Source of the DNA: Betaproteobacteria bacterium HGW-Betaproteobacteria-16
Lineage (GTDB): Bacteria; Pseudomonadota; Gammaproteobacteria; Burkholderiales; Burkholderiaceae_C
DNA length: 64,000 bases
Direction of reading: 5' to 3'
NCBI GenBank assembly: GCA_002840835.1
Contig: PHCQ01000002.1
Coordinates: 1 to 64,000, forward strand
Shown here: one piece after another, positions 45,901 to 56,700 of the stretch
How the letters are laid out: each line of letters opens with the position of its first letter
How positions within the stretch are numbered: position 1 is the first letter of the stretch
The notes under the pieces: model-generated
Database searches by the model: none
What the model was told of the DNA's origin: nothing
What the model saw: the letters and a program-made list of their open reading frames with translations, nothing else
Program-made: the position numbers and the translations under genes

Positions 45901-46759
45901 AGGCGCGCGTGGTGATGGAGTTGGGTCGCGCGATGGGCCGCAGCATGTGAACGGAGGTGGCGATGGCCGGTTCCAGCGCCAGCACATCGACCTTGCTGCG
46001 ATCGGCCGACGCGGCGGTGCATCCTTCCACCATGGCCACCCCCACACCGTGGTGGGCCAGCGCCAGTGCCACGTGGTAGGTCTGCACGGTGATGACTTCG
46101 TTCAGACCGGCGCCGCTGTCACGCACGGTGTGCGCCAGCAAGGTGCCCAGCGGGTCCTGCCCGTCCAGCGCGATCACGGGCAACTTGCTGAGCTGGGCCA
46201 GGGTGATGACACCGGATTTCACCTGTCGGGCACCGACCAGTCCCTTGGGTGCCACGCACATCACCTGCCTTTCGGCCAGCCGCTCCTGTGCCAGCGCGGG
46301 GTGCGACACCGCGCTGAACACATAACCCACATCGGCTTCCTGGAGCACCAGGGAAGAGACGATCTGCGGCGAATGCAGGGCCTGATGGTTCACCACCACA
46401 TTGGGATGCTTCTCCCGAAAAAGGTGCATGGCCCTTGGAAACACCTCATAACTCAGCGCCAGCACCGTCAACACCCGCAAGGCGCCCTGCCCGCGCCCGG
46501 CCTTCAGGTTGACCGACAGACGCTGCACTTCATCCAACTGGGCAAACAGCCGCTCAATGTGCGGATACAGCGTCTGCGCCTCCACCGTGGGCTTGAGCCG
46601 ACCGCCCACCCGCTGAAACAGCGGGAAGCCCAGTTGCACCTCGGCATGCTGCAAGGTACGGCTCACCGCTGGCTGGGTGACATTGATCATGCGCGCGGCC
46701 GCACTCACACTGCCGGTGAGCATGACCGCATTGAAGACTTCGATGTGGCGCAGGCGCAT
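45860..46759 (-). CDS. LysR family regulator, OccR/NocR-like
   Basis: A 299-residue LysR protein. It begins MRLRHIEVFNAVMLTGSVSAAARMINVTQPAVSRTL, close to the regulators of opine and amino-acid catabolism, followed by an effector domain. The ATG at 46759 fits the family start. It is convergent with, and overlaps, the dadA-like gene; it probably controls the aminotransferase/oxidase pair and perhaps the TRAP operon. Confidence 0.86.
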   Translation of the reverse strand: MRLRHIEVFNAVMLTGSVSAAARMINVTQPAVSRTLQHAEVQLGFPLFQRVGGRLKPTVEAQTLYPHIERLFAQLDEVQRLSVNLKAGRGQGALRVLTVLALSYEVFPRAMHLFREKHPNVVVNHQALHSPQIVSSLVLQEADVGYVFSAVSHPALAQERLAERQVMCVAPKGLVGARQVKSGVITLAQLSKLPVIALDGQDPLGTLLAHTVRDSGAGLNEVITVQTYHVALALAHHGVGVAMVEGCTAASADRSKVDVLALEPAIATSVHMLRPIARPNSITTRAFTRCMQQALQQMA

Positions 46760-46841
46760 GATGCGATTGTGTACCGACAGCGCCGACGTGTTGGGCTCCG
46801 GCTTCCGGATCGAAAAGACCCATTCCAGAAACACCGCGGAA

Positions 46842-46908
46842 CTGGCTTCGCCAGGCCGCAGGTGTTGCCCCCTTGAGGGGGTGACGCCGAAGGCGGCGCG
46901 GGGGTGTT
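46842..46908. repeat. REP-like compound palindrome
   Basis: Three hairpins in tandem: CTGGCTTCGCCAG (46842-46854), CCCCCTTGAGGGGG (46868-46881) and a GCC/GGC hairpin near 46886-46894, then GGGGGTGTTTT. This arrangement resembles the repeated extragenic palindromes that are common in Comamonadaceae genomes. It lies 17 bp after the RND permease stop and may also end that transcript. Confidence 0.6.
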
Positions 46909-46924
46909 TTCCGTCCTCGGGGTG

Positions 46925-49900
46925 TTACCTTCTGACCCTGAACCAGGCCGCATACATCGCCGGCAACGCCAGCAACGTCAGCACCGTGGCCACCACCAGA
47001 CCACCCATGATCGCCACCGCCATCGGCCCCCAGAACACGCTGCGCGAGAGCGGAATCATGGCCAGCACCGCAGCGGCGGCGGTGAGCACGATCGGCCGCA
47101 TGCGTCGCACCGTGGCTTCCACCACCGCCTCCCAGGCCGGCACGCCCCGGGCGCGGTCCTGCTCGATCTGGTCGATCAGGATCACCGAGTTGCGCTGGAT
47201 CATGCCCATGAGGGCGATCACGCCCAACAGCGCTACGAAACCGAACGGTCGGTCCAGCAGCAGCAGCGCAGCGGCCACACCCGCCAGGCCGAGTGGCCCG
47301 GTGAGAAACACCAGCAAAGATCGGCTGAAGCTCTGCAACTGCAGCATCAGAAGCGTGAACACGATGAACAGCATCAGCGGAACACCCGCAACAATGGAAG
47401 ACGATCCCTTGCTGCTCTCTTCCACCGCGCCAGCCACTTCCACCCGGTAACCTGTCAGGCCTTGCTCCCGCCAGCCGGCCTCGATCGCGCGCAGCGATGG
47501 CAGCAATTCGTTGGTCACCGTGGCGCCTTGCAGGCCCTCGACCACGTCGCCCTGGACCGTGATGGCGTAATCCCGGTTTTCGCGCCACATCACACCCGGC
47601 TCCCAGTCGAAAACCGGGCGTGCGATCTGCAGCAGCGGAATGGCTTTGCCGCTGGCCGTGGGCAGGTTGGCCTGCGCCAGGTCGGTGATGGCATCGCGCT
47701 CGTCCAGCGGCTGACGCAACACGATGTCGATCAGCTTGTCACCATCGCGGTACTGGCCCACGGTGCTGCCGCTGAGCAGGGTACGCGCCGCCTGCGCGAT
47801 CGACTGGCTGGACACGCCCAGTGCGCGCGCCTTGGCCTGGTCCACTTCCAGTCGCAGCATCTTGACCGACTCGTTCCAGTTGTCGTTCACGCCGCGGGTG
47901 TTCGGACTCTGGCGCATGGCATCCTTGATTTCGTCAGCCAGGGTGCGCAACACGGTCGGATCGGTACCCACCACACGGAACTGCACCGGATACGGCACGG
48001 GCGGCCCGTTGGGCAGCAGCTTCACACGCCCGCGTGCCTCGGGGAATTCGGTGGCCAGAATCGCCGGCAATGCCTGACGCAGGCTCTCACGCGTCTTCAG
48101 ATCCTTCGGTATCACGATCATCTGCGACACGTTGCTCTGGGGAAAGGTCTGGTCCAGCGGCAGGTAAAAACGCGGCACGCCCGATCCCACCCAGGTGCTC
48201 ACGCTGGTCACGCCAGGTTCGGCTGTCAGGCGGGCCTCCACGCGACGTGTCACCTCGTCATTGGCGGCGATGCTGGTGCCTTCTGGGAACCACACATCCA
48301 CCAGAATCTCGGGTCGGTTGGAATCCGGGAAAAACTGCTGCTGCACCTGCCCCATGCCCACGATGCCCAGTCCAAAAGTGAGGATGGTGGCGCCGATGGT
48401 GATCCAGCGGTGCTGCACACACCAGTCCACTGTGGCGCGGAAACGGTCGTAGAACGGCCCATCGAACACTTCCTGAATCTCGCCCACGTGCGGCTTGACC
48501 TTGAGCAGCTTCATGCCCAGGTAGGGCACAAACATCACCGCCACGATCCACGACAGCACCAGTGCGATCACGGTGACCGCAAAGATGGCGAAGGTGTATT
48601 CGCCCACCGTGGAATTCGCCATGCCGATGGGCAGAAAGCCCGCCGCCGTAATGAGCGTACCGGTGAGCATGGGCATGGCGGTGGCGTCCCAGGTGAAGGT
48701 GGCCGCGCGCATCATGCTGTAGCCTTCTTCCAGCTTGCGCACCATCATCTCCACGGCAATGATGGCGTCGTCCACCAGCAGGCCCAGCGCGATGATCAGC
48801 GAGCCCAGCGAGATCTTGTGCAGGCCGATGCCCCAGTAGTTCATGGCCAGGAAGGTGATGGCCAGCACCAGCGGAATGGTGATGAACACCACCAGGCCCG
48901 GCCGCATGTCCAGCACATAGCGGCGCAGGCCGCGCCCGCCTTCGCGCTTGTGCAGGCCCAGTGCCAGGAAGCTCACCGCCAGCACGATCACCACCGCTTC
49001 GATCAGCACCTTCACGAACTCATTGACCGAGGCGGTCACGGCGCTGGGCTGGTCCTGAACCTGCACCAGCGACATGCCCGCTGGCAGTTGCCGCTCAATG
49101 TCAACCATGGCCACATCGAGCGCCTTGCCCAGCGCAATGATGTCGCCGCCCTTGGCCATGGAGATGCCCAGCGCGATGCTGTCCTTGCCGTTGTGGCGCA
49201 CCATGACCTGTGCCGGCTCCACATAGCCCAGCCGGATGTCGGCGATGTCGCCCAGTCGGATCTGCCTGCCATTGGACGCGCGGATGGGCATGGCCTGCAG
49301 CTGCTCCACCGAATTGAAGGCGCCACCCACACGCACCTGCAGCACGTCCAGCGGCGTCTGCACCGTTCCGGCGGGTTCCACGGCATTCTGCTGCCCCAGC
49401 GAGGCCAGCACCTGATTCAGGTCCAGCCCGAGCGTTGCCAGGCGCTTTTGAGAGATCTCCACATAGAGCTTTTCGTCCTGCGCACCGAACAGGGCGACCT
49501 TGTTCACGTCTTTGACGCGCAGCAATTGCTGGCGGACGGTGTCGGCGACCTGCTTTTTGTCAGCCGGGGAATAGCCATCGCCCTGCAGGGCGTAGATCAC
49601 GCCGTAAACGTCACCGAACTCGTCGTTGAAGAACGGTCCCACCACGCCTTGAGGCAACGTGCCGCGCATGTCGCCGATCTTCTTGCGCACGGTGTACCAG
49701 GTCTGCTCCACCTCAGCTGCCGGCGCGTTGTCCTTGAGCTGGAAGATGATGAGGGTTTCACCCGGCTTGGAGTAGCTGCGGATCTTGTCCGCGTGCGGCA
49801 CTTCCTGCAGCGTCTTTTCAAGCCGGTCCGCCACCTGCTCGGCCACCTGCTGCGCGGTGGCGCCGGGCCAATAGGCGCTCACCACCATGGCGCGAAAAGT

Positions 49901-50071
49901 GAATGGAGGATCTTCGTCCTGACCGAGCTGGAAGTAGGCGGCCACGCCCAGCAGCATCAGCACGATCATCAGGTAGCGCGTGAGGGCCTGGTGATCCAGT
50001 GCCCATTGCGAAAGGTTGAAACGCGACACCCAGGATGATGTCGTCGCAGCGGCTGCGTGGGATTCGCTCAT
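46925..50071 (-). CDS. RND efflux permease, HAE1/MMPL-like AcrB family
   Basis: A 1048-residue inner-membrane proton-driven exporter with twelve helices and two large periplasmic loops. The helix-4 proton relay GLLVDDAIIAVE is near residue 410. The ATG at 50071 is preferred (GAGG, 6 bp upstream) over a GTG at 50083 that overlaps the adaptor stop. It forms an operon with the adaptor gene upstream; no outer-membrane channel gene is present, so it must use one elsewhere. Substrate unknown. Confidence 0.92.
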   Translation of the reverse strand: MSESHAAAATTSSWVSRFNLSQWALDHQALTRYLMIVLMLLGVAAYFQLGQDEDPPFTFRAMVVSAYWPGATAQQVAEQVADRLEKTLQEVPHADKIRSYSKPGETLIIFQLKDNAPAAEVEQTWYTVRKKIGDMRGTLPQGVVGPFFNDEFGDVYGVIYALQGDGYSPADKKQVADTVRQQLLRVKDVNKVALFGAQDEKLYVEISQKRLATLGLDLNQVLASLGQQNAVEPAGTVQTPLDVLQVRVGGAFNSVEQLQAMPIRASNGRQIRLGDIADIRLGYVEPAQVMVRHNGKDSIALGISMAKGGDIIALGKALDVAMVDIERQLPAGMSLVQVQDQPSAVTASVNEFVKVLIEAVVIVLAVSFLALGLHKREGGRGLRRYVLDMRPGLVVFITIPLVLAITFLAMNYWGIGLHKISLGSLIIALGLLVDDAIIAVEMMVRKLEEGYSMMRAATFTWDATAMPMLTGTLITAAGFLPIGMANSTVGEYTFAIFAVTVIALVLSWIVAVMFVPYLGMKLLKVKPHVGEIQEVFDGPFYDRFRATVDWCVQHRWITIGATILTFGLGIVGMGQVQQQFFPDSNRPEILVDVWFPEGTSIAANDEVTRRVEARLTAEPGVTSVSTWVGSGVPRFYLPLDQTFPQSNVSQMIVIPKDLKTRESLRQALPAILATEFPEARGRVKLLPNGPPVPYPVQFRVVGTDPTVLRTLADEIKDAMRQSPNTRGVNDNWNESVKMLRLEVDQAKARALGVSSQSIAQAARTLLSGSTVGQYRDGDKLIDIVLRQPLDERDAITDLAQANLPTASGKAIPLLQIARPVFDWEPGVMWRENRDYAITVQGDVVEGLQGATVTNELLPSLRAIEAGWREQGLTGYRVEVAGAVEESSKGSSSIVAGVPLMLFIVFTLLMLQLQSFSRSLLVFLTGPLGLAGVAAALLLLDRPFGFVALLGVIALMGMIQRNSVILIDQIEQDRARGVPAWEAVVEATVRRMRPIVLTAAAAVLAMIPLSRSVFWGPMAVAIMGGLVVATVLTLLALPAMYAAWFRVRR

Positions 50072-50079
50072 GCCCGGCC

Positions 50080-51180
50080 TCACTGGGTGGCCGCAGCGGC
50101 AAAACGGGTGACCTTCTGGCCCGGCGAGAGCACGTGCACGCCCGCCGAGACCACCTCGTCTCCGGGCTGCAGGCCGGCGGCAATGGCAACCTCGTTGCCA
50201 TCGGCGGTGAGCACCTGCACAGTGCGCGTATTCACGGTGGAGCTGGCTGCGTCAAACACCCAGACGGCCGTGCCATCACCCTCCTTCAGCAACGCGGTGG
50301 TGGGCACCTTGATCACTGGTGCGACCGCCGGGCCTTTGGCAGCGAAACGCACATAAGCCGTGGCGCCCAGTGGCACATCCAGATTGGCTGGCAGCGCCAG
50401 CTTCACCTGGAAGGTGCGCGTGACAGGGTCTGCACTGGCGGCCACCTCACGCACTGTGGCAGTCACGCCTTCTGGCGAGGCGCCGTTGCTGGCATTGGCC
50501 CAGAAACGCACACGGGCTTCGAGGCCGTTGTCAATCAAGGCCACGCGGTCTTCCGGCACGGCAATCACCACGTCACGCGGACCGTCCTGCGCCAGCCTCA
50601 CCACCGGCGTTCCGGCACCCACCACCTGGCCCACTTCGGCATCCACCGCCACCACCACGCCTGCCGCATCCGCTTGCAGCCGTGCATAGGCTGCCTGGTT
50701 GCCCTGGACCGCGCCCTGGGCCTGAGCCTGTTGCAGGGTGGCTTCTGCTGCCTTGAGCGTGGCTTCACGGCGCTCGATTTCGGCACCGCTGACAAATCCC
50801 TGCTTCTGCAAGTCGGCAAACCGTTTCAGGTCGGCGGCGGCAAGGTCGCGCTGAGTGCGCGCTGCGGCCACCTGCGCCTGCGCAGCCTGGCTACCTAGAG
50901 CGAGATCCTGTGCATCGAGCCGCGCAAGCAACTGGCCGGCATTCACCCGTTGACCCACTTCGGCGGGGCGCTCGACCAGTTTGCCCCCCACCCGGAAGCC
51001 CAGACGCGATTCCAGCTGTGCCCGCACTTCCCCCGCGTACTCTGCATGTGTGCCCAGCGCATCGGCTTGTACGGTCATCAGCTTGACCGACCGGATGGGC
51101 TCCTGAAGGGGTGGCCTGTCAGAACAGGCAGCCATGGCCAACGAACTGGTCACGATCAGGACAAAATGGCGTGTTCTCAT
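50080..51180 (-). CDS. RND efflux periplasmic adaptor lipoprotein
   Basis: A 366-residue membrane fusion protein. The lipobox LAMAAC ends the signal sequence (C19), so it is probably a lipoprotein processed after Lgt, whose gene is in this window. A biotin-lipoyl-like domain (GGKLVERPAEVGQRVNAGQ) is split by an alpha-helical hairpin rich in Ala and Gln, followed by beta-barrel domains. It precedes the RND permease by 8 bp and links it to an outer-membrane channel. Confidence 0.92.
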   Translation of the reverse strand: MRTRHFVLIVTSSLAMAACSDRPPLQEPIRSVKLMTVQADALGTHAEYAGEVRAQLESRLGFRVGGKLVERPAEVGQRVNAGQLLARLDAQDLALGSQAAQAQVAAARTQRDLAAADLKRFADLQKQGFVSGAEIERREATLKAAEATLQQAQAQGAVQGNQAAYARLQADAAGVVVAVDAEVGQVVGAGTPVVRLAQDGPRDVVIAVPEDRVALIDNGLEARVRFWANASNGASPEGVTATVREVAASADPVTRTFQVKLALPANLDVPLGATAYVRFAAKGPAVAPVIKVPTTALLKEGDGTAVWVFDAASSTVNTRTVQVLTADGNEVAIAAGLQPGDEVVSAGVHVLSPGQKVTRFAAAATQ

Positions 51181-51281
51181 GGCTGGTCGCTTTGATGAAT
51201 GTCAGTAAAGGTTGGAAAGACCGGCGAAACCGGGGCCTTGGTGCCGCAGAACAGGCAGGTTTTGCCTGCACCGTGGCGGTT

Positions 51282-51310
51282 ATATTAATGACTGACCGGT
51301 TAGTAAGCAA
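51282..51310 (-). promoter_or_regulatory. RND operon promoter with a TetR-type operator in its spacer
   Basis: On the minus strand TTGCTT and TAATAT are 17 bp apart. The spacer contains ACTAACCGGTCAGT (51291-51304), an inverted repeat with one mismatch, of the type bound by TetR-family efflux repressors. The start point would be near 51275, 95 bp before the adaptor ATG. A repressor gene is not present next to it. Confidence 0.55.
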
Positions 51311-51464
51311 AATTGTAGTGCAAACGCATGACCCCGGAGGAAGGCCATTTCTGATCACAGACAAAGAGCCACAGCCCGCTGAAGATCGGCGGCGCACCTG
51401 GACTGGCTCTGCTGCAGCAGTCCCCTTGGAATCCGCCACCGATACCGAATCCATCCCATTGCCC

Positions 51465-52445
51465 ATGAACTCGCCCCCGTCCGAGCACCCCGTCGTGGTG
51501 ATCCCTGCGACACCCACCACACCGCTCACGCAAGGTGTGGGCCACTACGAAAATTTCCCCGTCGCGTCGCTGCTGTGCCCGGCACGGCTGCGACCGGCCG
51601 TGATGGCGATCTACCACTTCGCCCGCACCGCCGACGACATCGCAGACGAAGGCCCTGCCGACGCCACTGCCCGACTGGCCGAGCTGGCTCGGTACCGCGC
51701 TGCACTGAATGCATGCGCGATGGGGGTGAACGATGCCCCGGCCACGGCCTCAATCGATGTGCCTGCCGATGCGCATGTCGAAGGACCCGTTGAACCACTG
51801 CCACCCGCACTGGTTTCCCAGTGGCCGGCCGTGTTCGGACCTTTGGCTGCTGCACTGCGGGAGCACCGGCTGCCCCTGCAGTTGCTTCACGACCTGATCA
51901 GCGCCTTTGAGCAGGACGTGAGGTACACCGCAAGTGCCCACCGCTACGCCAGCGTCGACGAACTGCTCGACTACACACGGCTTTCAGCCCAGCCGGTGGG
52001 GCGCCTGTTGCTGCACCTTTATGGCGTGGGTGACGAGACCTCTCTTCAGCAAAGCGACCAGATCTGCAGCGCACTGCAACTCATCAACTTCTGGCAGGAC
52101 ATCAGCATCGACCTGCCTCGCCAGCGCTGCTACCTGCCTCAGGACATGTTGCGGCGGCACGGTGCCAGAATCACCGACTTCTTGCCAGACGCCCCCCTGC
52201 CCGACCACGCAGCACGTGCCGTGGTGGGTGAACTGTGTGCCCACGCCCGCGGACTCATGATGCAGGGCGCCCCTTTGGCATTGCGCGTTCCAGGGCGCGC
52301 GGGCTGGGAGCTGCGACTGGTGGTACAAGGCGGCCTTCGCATCCTCGACGGCATCGCGGCGATCGACCACCGCAGCTGGCTCACACGCCCGCGTCTGCAG
52401 CGCGCGGATCTGCCGCGGTTGATCTGGCGTGCGATCTGGATGTGA
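51465..52445 (+). CDS. hpnC: Squalene/hydroxysqualene synthase HpnC
   Basis: A 326-residue all-helical isoprenoid synthase. The opening YENFPVASLLCPARLRPAV and FARTADDIADEG (first DxxxD) are HpnC signatures; the second aspartate motif is in FWQDISIDLPRQRCYLPQD. In the HpnCDE route HpnC converts presqualene diphosphate to hydroxysqualene for hopanoids. The start at 51465 has no clear ribosome site. hpnD and hpnE are not beside it, which is unusual, and RND genes lie on both sides. Confidence 0.87.
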   Translation: MNSPPSEHPVVVIPATPTTPLTQGVGHYENFPVASLLCPARLRPAVMAIYHFARTADDIADEGPADATARLAELARYRAALNACAMGVNDAPATASIDVPADAHVEGPVEPLPPALVSQWPAVFGPLAAALREHRLPLQLLHDLISAFEQDVRYTASAHRYASVDELLDYTRLSAQPVGRLLLHLYGVGDETSLQQSDQICSALQLINFWQDISIDLPRQRCYLPQDMLRRHGARITDFLPDAPLPDHAARAVVGELCAHARGLMMQGAPLALRVPGRAGWELRLVVQGGLRILDGIAAIDHRSWLTRPRLQRADLPRLIWRAIWM

Positions 52446-52526
52446 CCAGCGCAGCCTCATTCCACAGCGATTGACTCCCGCATTTGCAGCCAACTGAATA
52501 GCCTACCCATCCCTTCAGGACGTCTC

Positions 52527-53660
52527 ATGCCGATTGCCACCCCTCGCCTTTGTGCAAACCTGACCCTGGCCAAGCCGGTTGTACTGGCCACCATGGTCCT
52601 GGTGCTTTCTCTTTTCAACAGCCCCTCAACGGCGCAGTCCACCAATGGCACACCGCCTGCGGGCAGCGAGCCGGCCACCGCCGCCCGGACCGCCGTGGAA
52701 ACCCGAGCGCTCGATCAGGTCTGGCTGCTGCCCAGACGCGAAGCGCCAGCCGAAGTGGTCGCGCGCAACGAATCCAGGCTCTCGGCTGAGGTGTCTGGCA
52801 CGCTGCAGCGCTGGGGTGCCGATGTGGGTGCCACGGTGAAACGGGGGGAGTTGCTGGCCCAGATCGATCCACGCGACCACGAACTGGCGGTGCAGCGTGC
52901 GCAGGCGGGCCTGAATGCCAGCCAGTCCCGGTTGAAGCTGGCCCAGGCGCAGCTGCAACGTTCCCGTGAACTGGTAGCGCAAGGTTTCTTCTCCCAGGAG
53001 GCCCTTGGCCAGCGCGAAACCGAGGTGGCGCTGTTGCAGAGCGAAGTCAACAGTGCGCGCGCCCAACTGGCGACCGAGCAGCGACAGCTTGGCAAGACGA
53101 AGCTGGTGGCCCCCTTTGCGGGCACGGTGCGCGAACGCATGGCCCAGACCGGCGAAGCCGTGGCACCGGGCACCGTGCTGTACGTGCTGGTGGAATCAGG
53201 GCACAACGAAGTGAACGCGACATTGAGCCCGTCTGATGTGGCCGGCTTGCGCAACGCCAACGACCTGCAGCTCCATACCCGCGAAGGTCAGTTTGCCGTT
53301 CGACTGCTGCGCGTGTCTGACGCGGTGACCGTGCCTGCGCGCACCCGGGCTGCCCGCCTGGCGTTTGCGGACGCCCCCAGCGTGCCGGCCGCGGGCGCCA
53401 GTGGCACCCTGCGCTGGCAGGAGCGACAGCCACACCTGCCCCCATCGGTCATGGTGCGCCGTGACGGTGCCCTGGGCGTGTTTGTGGTGCAAGGCGATGG
53501 CGCACAGGCCACTGCGCGCTTTGTTCCGGTACCTGGCGCCCAGGAAAGCCGCGCCACGCCCGTGCCTGCCAGCCTGAGCGGCACCGTGCGCGTGGTGGTG
53601 CGAGGCCATGAAGCCCTGCAGAACGGCCAGGCCATCGAGCCGCGCCCCGCCGCCAACTGA
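52527..53660 (+). CDS. RND efflux periplasmic adaptor subunit
   Basis: A 377-residue membrane fusion protein with an N-terminal hydrophobic signal/anchor ending near TAQS (residue 37), a lipoyl-like domain (GTLQRWGADVGATVKRGELLAQIDP), a helical hairpin and a beta-barrel (LVAPFAGTVRERM). It lies 81 bp after hpnC and 82 bp before its own permease gene, on the same strand. Unlike the first adaptor it carries no lipobox cysteine. Confidence 0.9.
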   Translation: MPIATPRLCANLTLAKPVVLATMVLVLSLFNSPSTAQSTNGTPPAGSEPATAARTAVETRALDQVWLLPRREAPAEVVARNESRLSAEVSGTLQRWGADVGATVKRGELLAQIDPRDHELAVQRAQAGLNASQSRLKLAQAQLQRSRELVAQGFFSQEALGQRETEVALLQSEVNSARAQLATEQRQLGKTKLVAPFAGTVRERMAQTGEAVAPGTVLYVLVESGHNEVNATLSPSDVAGLRNANDLQLHTREGQFAVRLLRVSDAVTVPARTRAARLAFADAPSVPAAGASGTLRWQERQPHLPPSVMVRRDGALGVFVVQGDGAQATARFVPVPGAQESRATPVPASLSGTVRVVVRGHEALQNGQAIEPRPAAN

Positions 53661-53742
53661 AGGACTGCAGACCTCCCCCGCTGCCCATCCCGGTACCCCG
53701 GACCGACCGTCCACAAGACAAACCCAGGCCTAAGGCTTCACC

Positions 53743-56700
53743 ATGCCCTTCATGCGCGCCCTGCTCACCAACCACCCGCTGGCCAATATCGCCTTCACGG
53801 TGGTCCTGCTGCTCGGGCTGGTCAGCTACATGACCATGCCCCGCGAGCAAGACCCGGAGATCAACTTCAACTGGGTCGCGGTCACGGCCGTCCTGCCCGG
53901 CGCCAGTGCCGAGGATGTCGAGCGCCTGATCACGAACCCGCTCGAAGACGCCGTCAAGGGCGTGGCCGACGTGCGCTTCGTGCTCTCCAACTCGCGCGAA
54001 AACGTCTCCAGCATGCTGGTGCGCTTCCGGGAAATCGACGAGCGCACCTTTGACAAGCGCATGGCCGACCTGCGCCGCGAAATCCAGAACAAGACCTCCA
54101 GCGAACTGCCGGCCGATGCTGAAGACCCGTTGATTCTGGAGATCACCACCAGCAATGGCTTTCCCACCGCGACCATGATGCTGGTGGGCCAGGCCGACGA
54201 CGAAACCTTGCGGGTCAACGCGCGCCGCATCCAGTCCGACATCGAGCGCATCGCAGGTGTCGACACCGTAATGGCCGTCGGCCTGCGCGACCCCGAAATC
54301 CTGGTCAGCCCCAACCCGCAGGCCCTGGCCGCCCGCGGCCTGCTGTCCACCGATGTGGCCGACACCTTGTCCAGATGGTGGCGCGACACCACCGGCGGCA
54401 CGCTCAAGACCCAGAGCGGTGCCTGGTCGGTGGGCGTGAAAGGTGTGGTCACCGACCCGCAGGCCCTGGCCAACCTGCCGGTGATGTCATCCAGCCGGCC
54501 GGGTGTGTCGGCCCGGCTGGGGGAAGTGGCCCGCATCGAACGCGCACGGGCACCGGCTTCGCAACTGGCAGCCACCGAAGGCCGCGACGCGATCTCCATG
54601 GCCATCACCAAGAAGACGCGCACCAACACGCTGGAACTGGTGGACGAGCTCAAGGCCTTCATGGAACGGGAAAACCAGGTGCTGACCGAACTCGGCCTTG
54701 AACTGGTGCTCACCGATGACCAGACCGTGCCCACGCGCGAGGCCATTGGCGTGATGGAAACCAACGCCCTCTATGGGGTGATCCTGGTGCTGGCGGTGTG
54801 CTGGCTGTTCCTGGGGTGGCGCATTGGCATGCTGGTGGCCATCGGCATTCCGTTTTCACTGATGGGGACGTTTGCCATCCTCAACACCATGGACTACACG
54901 GTCAACGTCTCGGTGCTGCTGGGTGTGGTGATCGCCCTGGGCATGCTGGTGGACGACGCGGTGGTCGTGGTCGAGGCGATCTTCTACCGCATGCAGCGGG
55001 GCCAGGCCGCGCTCGAGGCCAGTCTGGACGCCATTGCCGAGGTCTGGAAGCCCGTGCTGGCATCGGTGGCCACCACCATGGCGGCCTTTCTGCCGCTGAT
55101 GCTGTTGCCCGGCATCGTTGGCAAGTTCATGTTCGTGATCCCGTTCGTGGTCACGCTGGCGCTGCTGATCTCACTGCTGGAAGCGTTCTGGATGATGCCC
55201 GTGCACGTGAGCGCGGTGGGCCTGCGCTTCGACCGCCCCACCCGTGTGCAACTCTGGCGTGAGCGATTCAATCGGGGGCTGCGTTTGCGCTACGGCCAGG
55301 CACTGGCGTATGTGTTGCGCCGCCCCAAACGCTTTGCCGCTGTGGGTGTGCTGGCGGTGATGGCGGCCGTGGCACTGCTGGTGAGCGGCGTGGTCAGGGT
55401 CCAGTTCTTCGCGTTTGACCCGATCAGGGCGTTTTATGTGAACGTGGACATGCCCGAGAGCGCCACCCTGGAAGACACCCTGCTGGCGACCCAACGCGTC
55501 GAGGAAGTGGTGCGCTCCCGCCTGCAGGGCGTGGACCCGCAAGGCGAAGCCCGCGCCGTCACTTCGACGGCCGGCATCAAGTTCACCGAAACCGACGTGG
55601 TGTATGGCGACATGTACGGACAGGTGTTCGTGTCGCTCAATCCGCGCACCGAGGATGCCCGCGAAGTGACCGACGTGGTGGACGGCATGCGTGCCGAGGT
55701 GGAGGCCATGACCTCGCCCGGCGCCAAGAGCTTCACGGTCCTTTCGGGTGGGCCGCCGGCCGGCAAGGCCATCAGCGTGAAGGTGCGCGGGGACGCGTTC
55801 GACCAGATCGCAGCCGCCGCCAATGAACTCAAGGCCATTGTGAGGCGCATTCCCGGCGCCACCGACGTGAAGGACGACAACCTGCCCGGCCGCGACCAGC
55901 TGCAGATCACGCTGGACAACGACGCCGTGCGCAACGCCGGCCTGAACGCCGCTCAAGTGGCTCGCCTGGTGCGCCTCGCCGTGGACGGCGAAGTGGTGGC
56001 CTTCACCCGCGACGGCGGCGACAAGGTGGAGCTGCGGGTTCGGTCCGACCAGGCGCTGCTCGAAGGTGGCGCACTGAGAGTGGACCCGGACAGCCTGCTG
56101 GACGAACCCATTGCCCTGCCCGATGGCAGCGTGACGCGCCTGGGTGCGCTCGTGCAGGCCGAAGCCGTGCCCGGTCGCGGCTTCATCCGCCACTACAACC
56201 TGCGCCGCACCACCACGGTGGAGGCCAACCTGGACAAGGACGTCACCGACACCAAGGTCGCCAACGACTTCATCAAGGCCGAATGGAAAAACATCCGCCT
56301 GCGCCATCCGGGCATCGACCTCGATTTCTCTGGCGAGCTCGAAGACATCGAAGAAAGCCTGGCGGCCATGCAGGTGCTGTTCCTGCTGGGCCTGGGTCTG
56401 ATCTACCTGATTCTGGCGGCACAGTTCAAGAGCTATTTCCAGCCCATGATGATTCTGGTGACCGTGCCATTGGCCTTCACGGGCGTGGCGTTCGGGTTGG
56501 CCATTTCAAACAACCCGCTGTCGCTCTACACACTGTACGGGGTGATCGCACTCACCGGTATCGCGGTGAACTCGGCCATCGTGCTGATTGACGCCGCCAA
56601 CGACCGGCTTGAACGCGGCATGGGCGCCATCCACGCCATCATCCAGGCCGGGCGCCGTCGCGTGGTGCCTGTGCTGATCACCACCACCACCACGATCGGC

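Noticed and set aside
46904-50038. A very long open frame antisense to the first RND permease
   Set aside because: It mirrors the codon bias of the real gene on the other strand, has composition rich in His, Arg and Gln without domains, and lacks a ribosome site.
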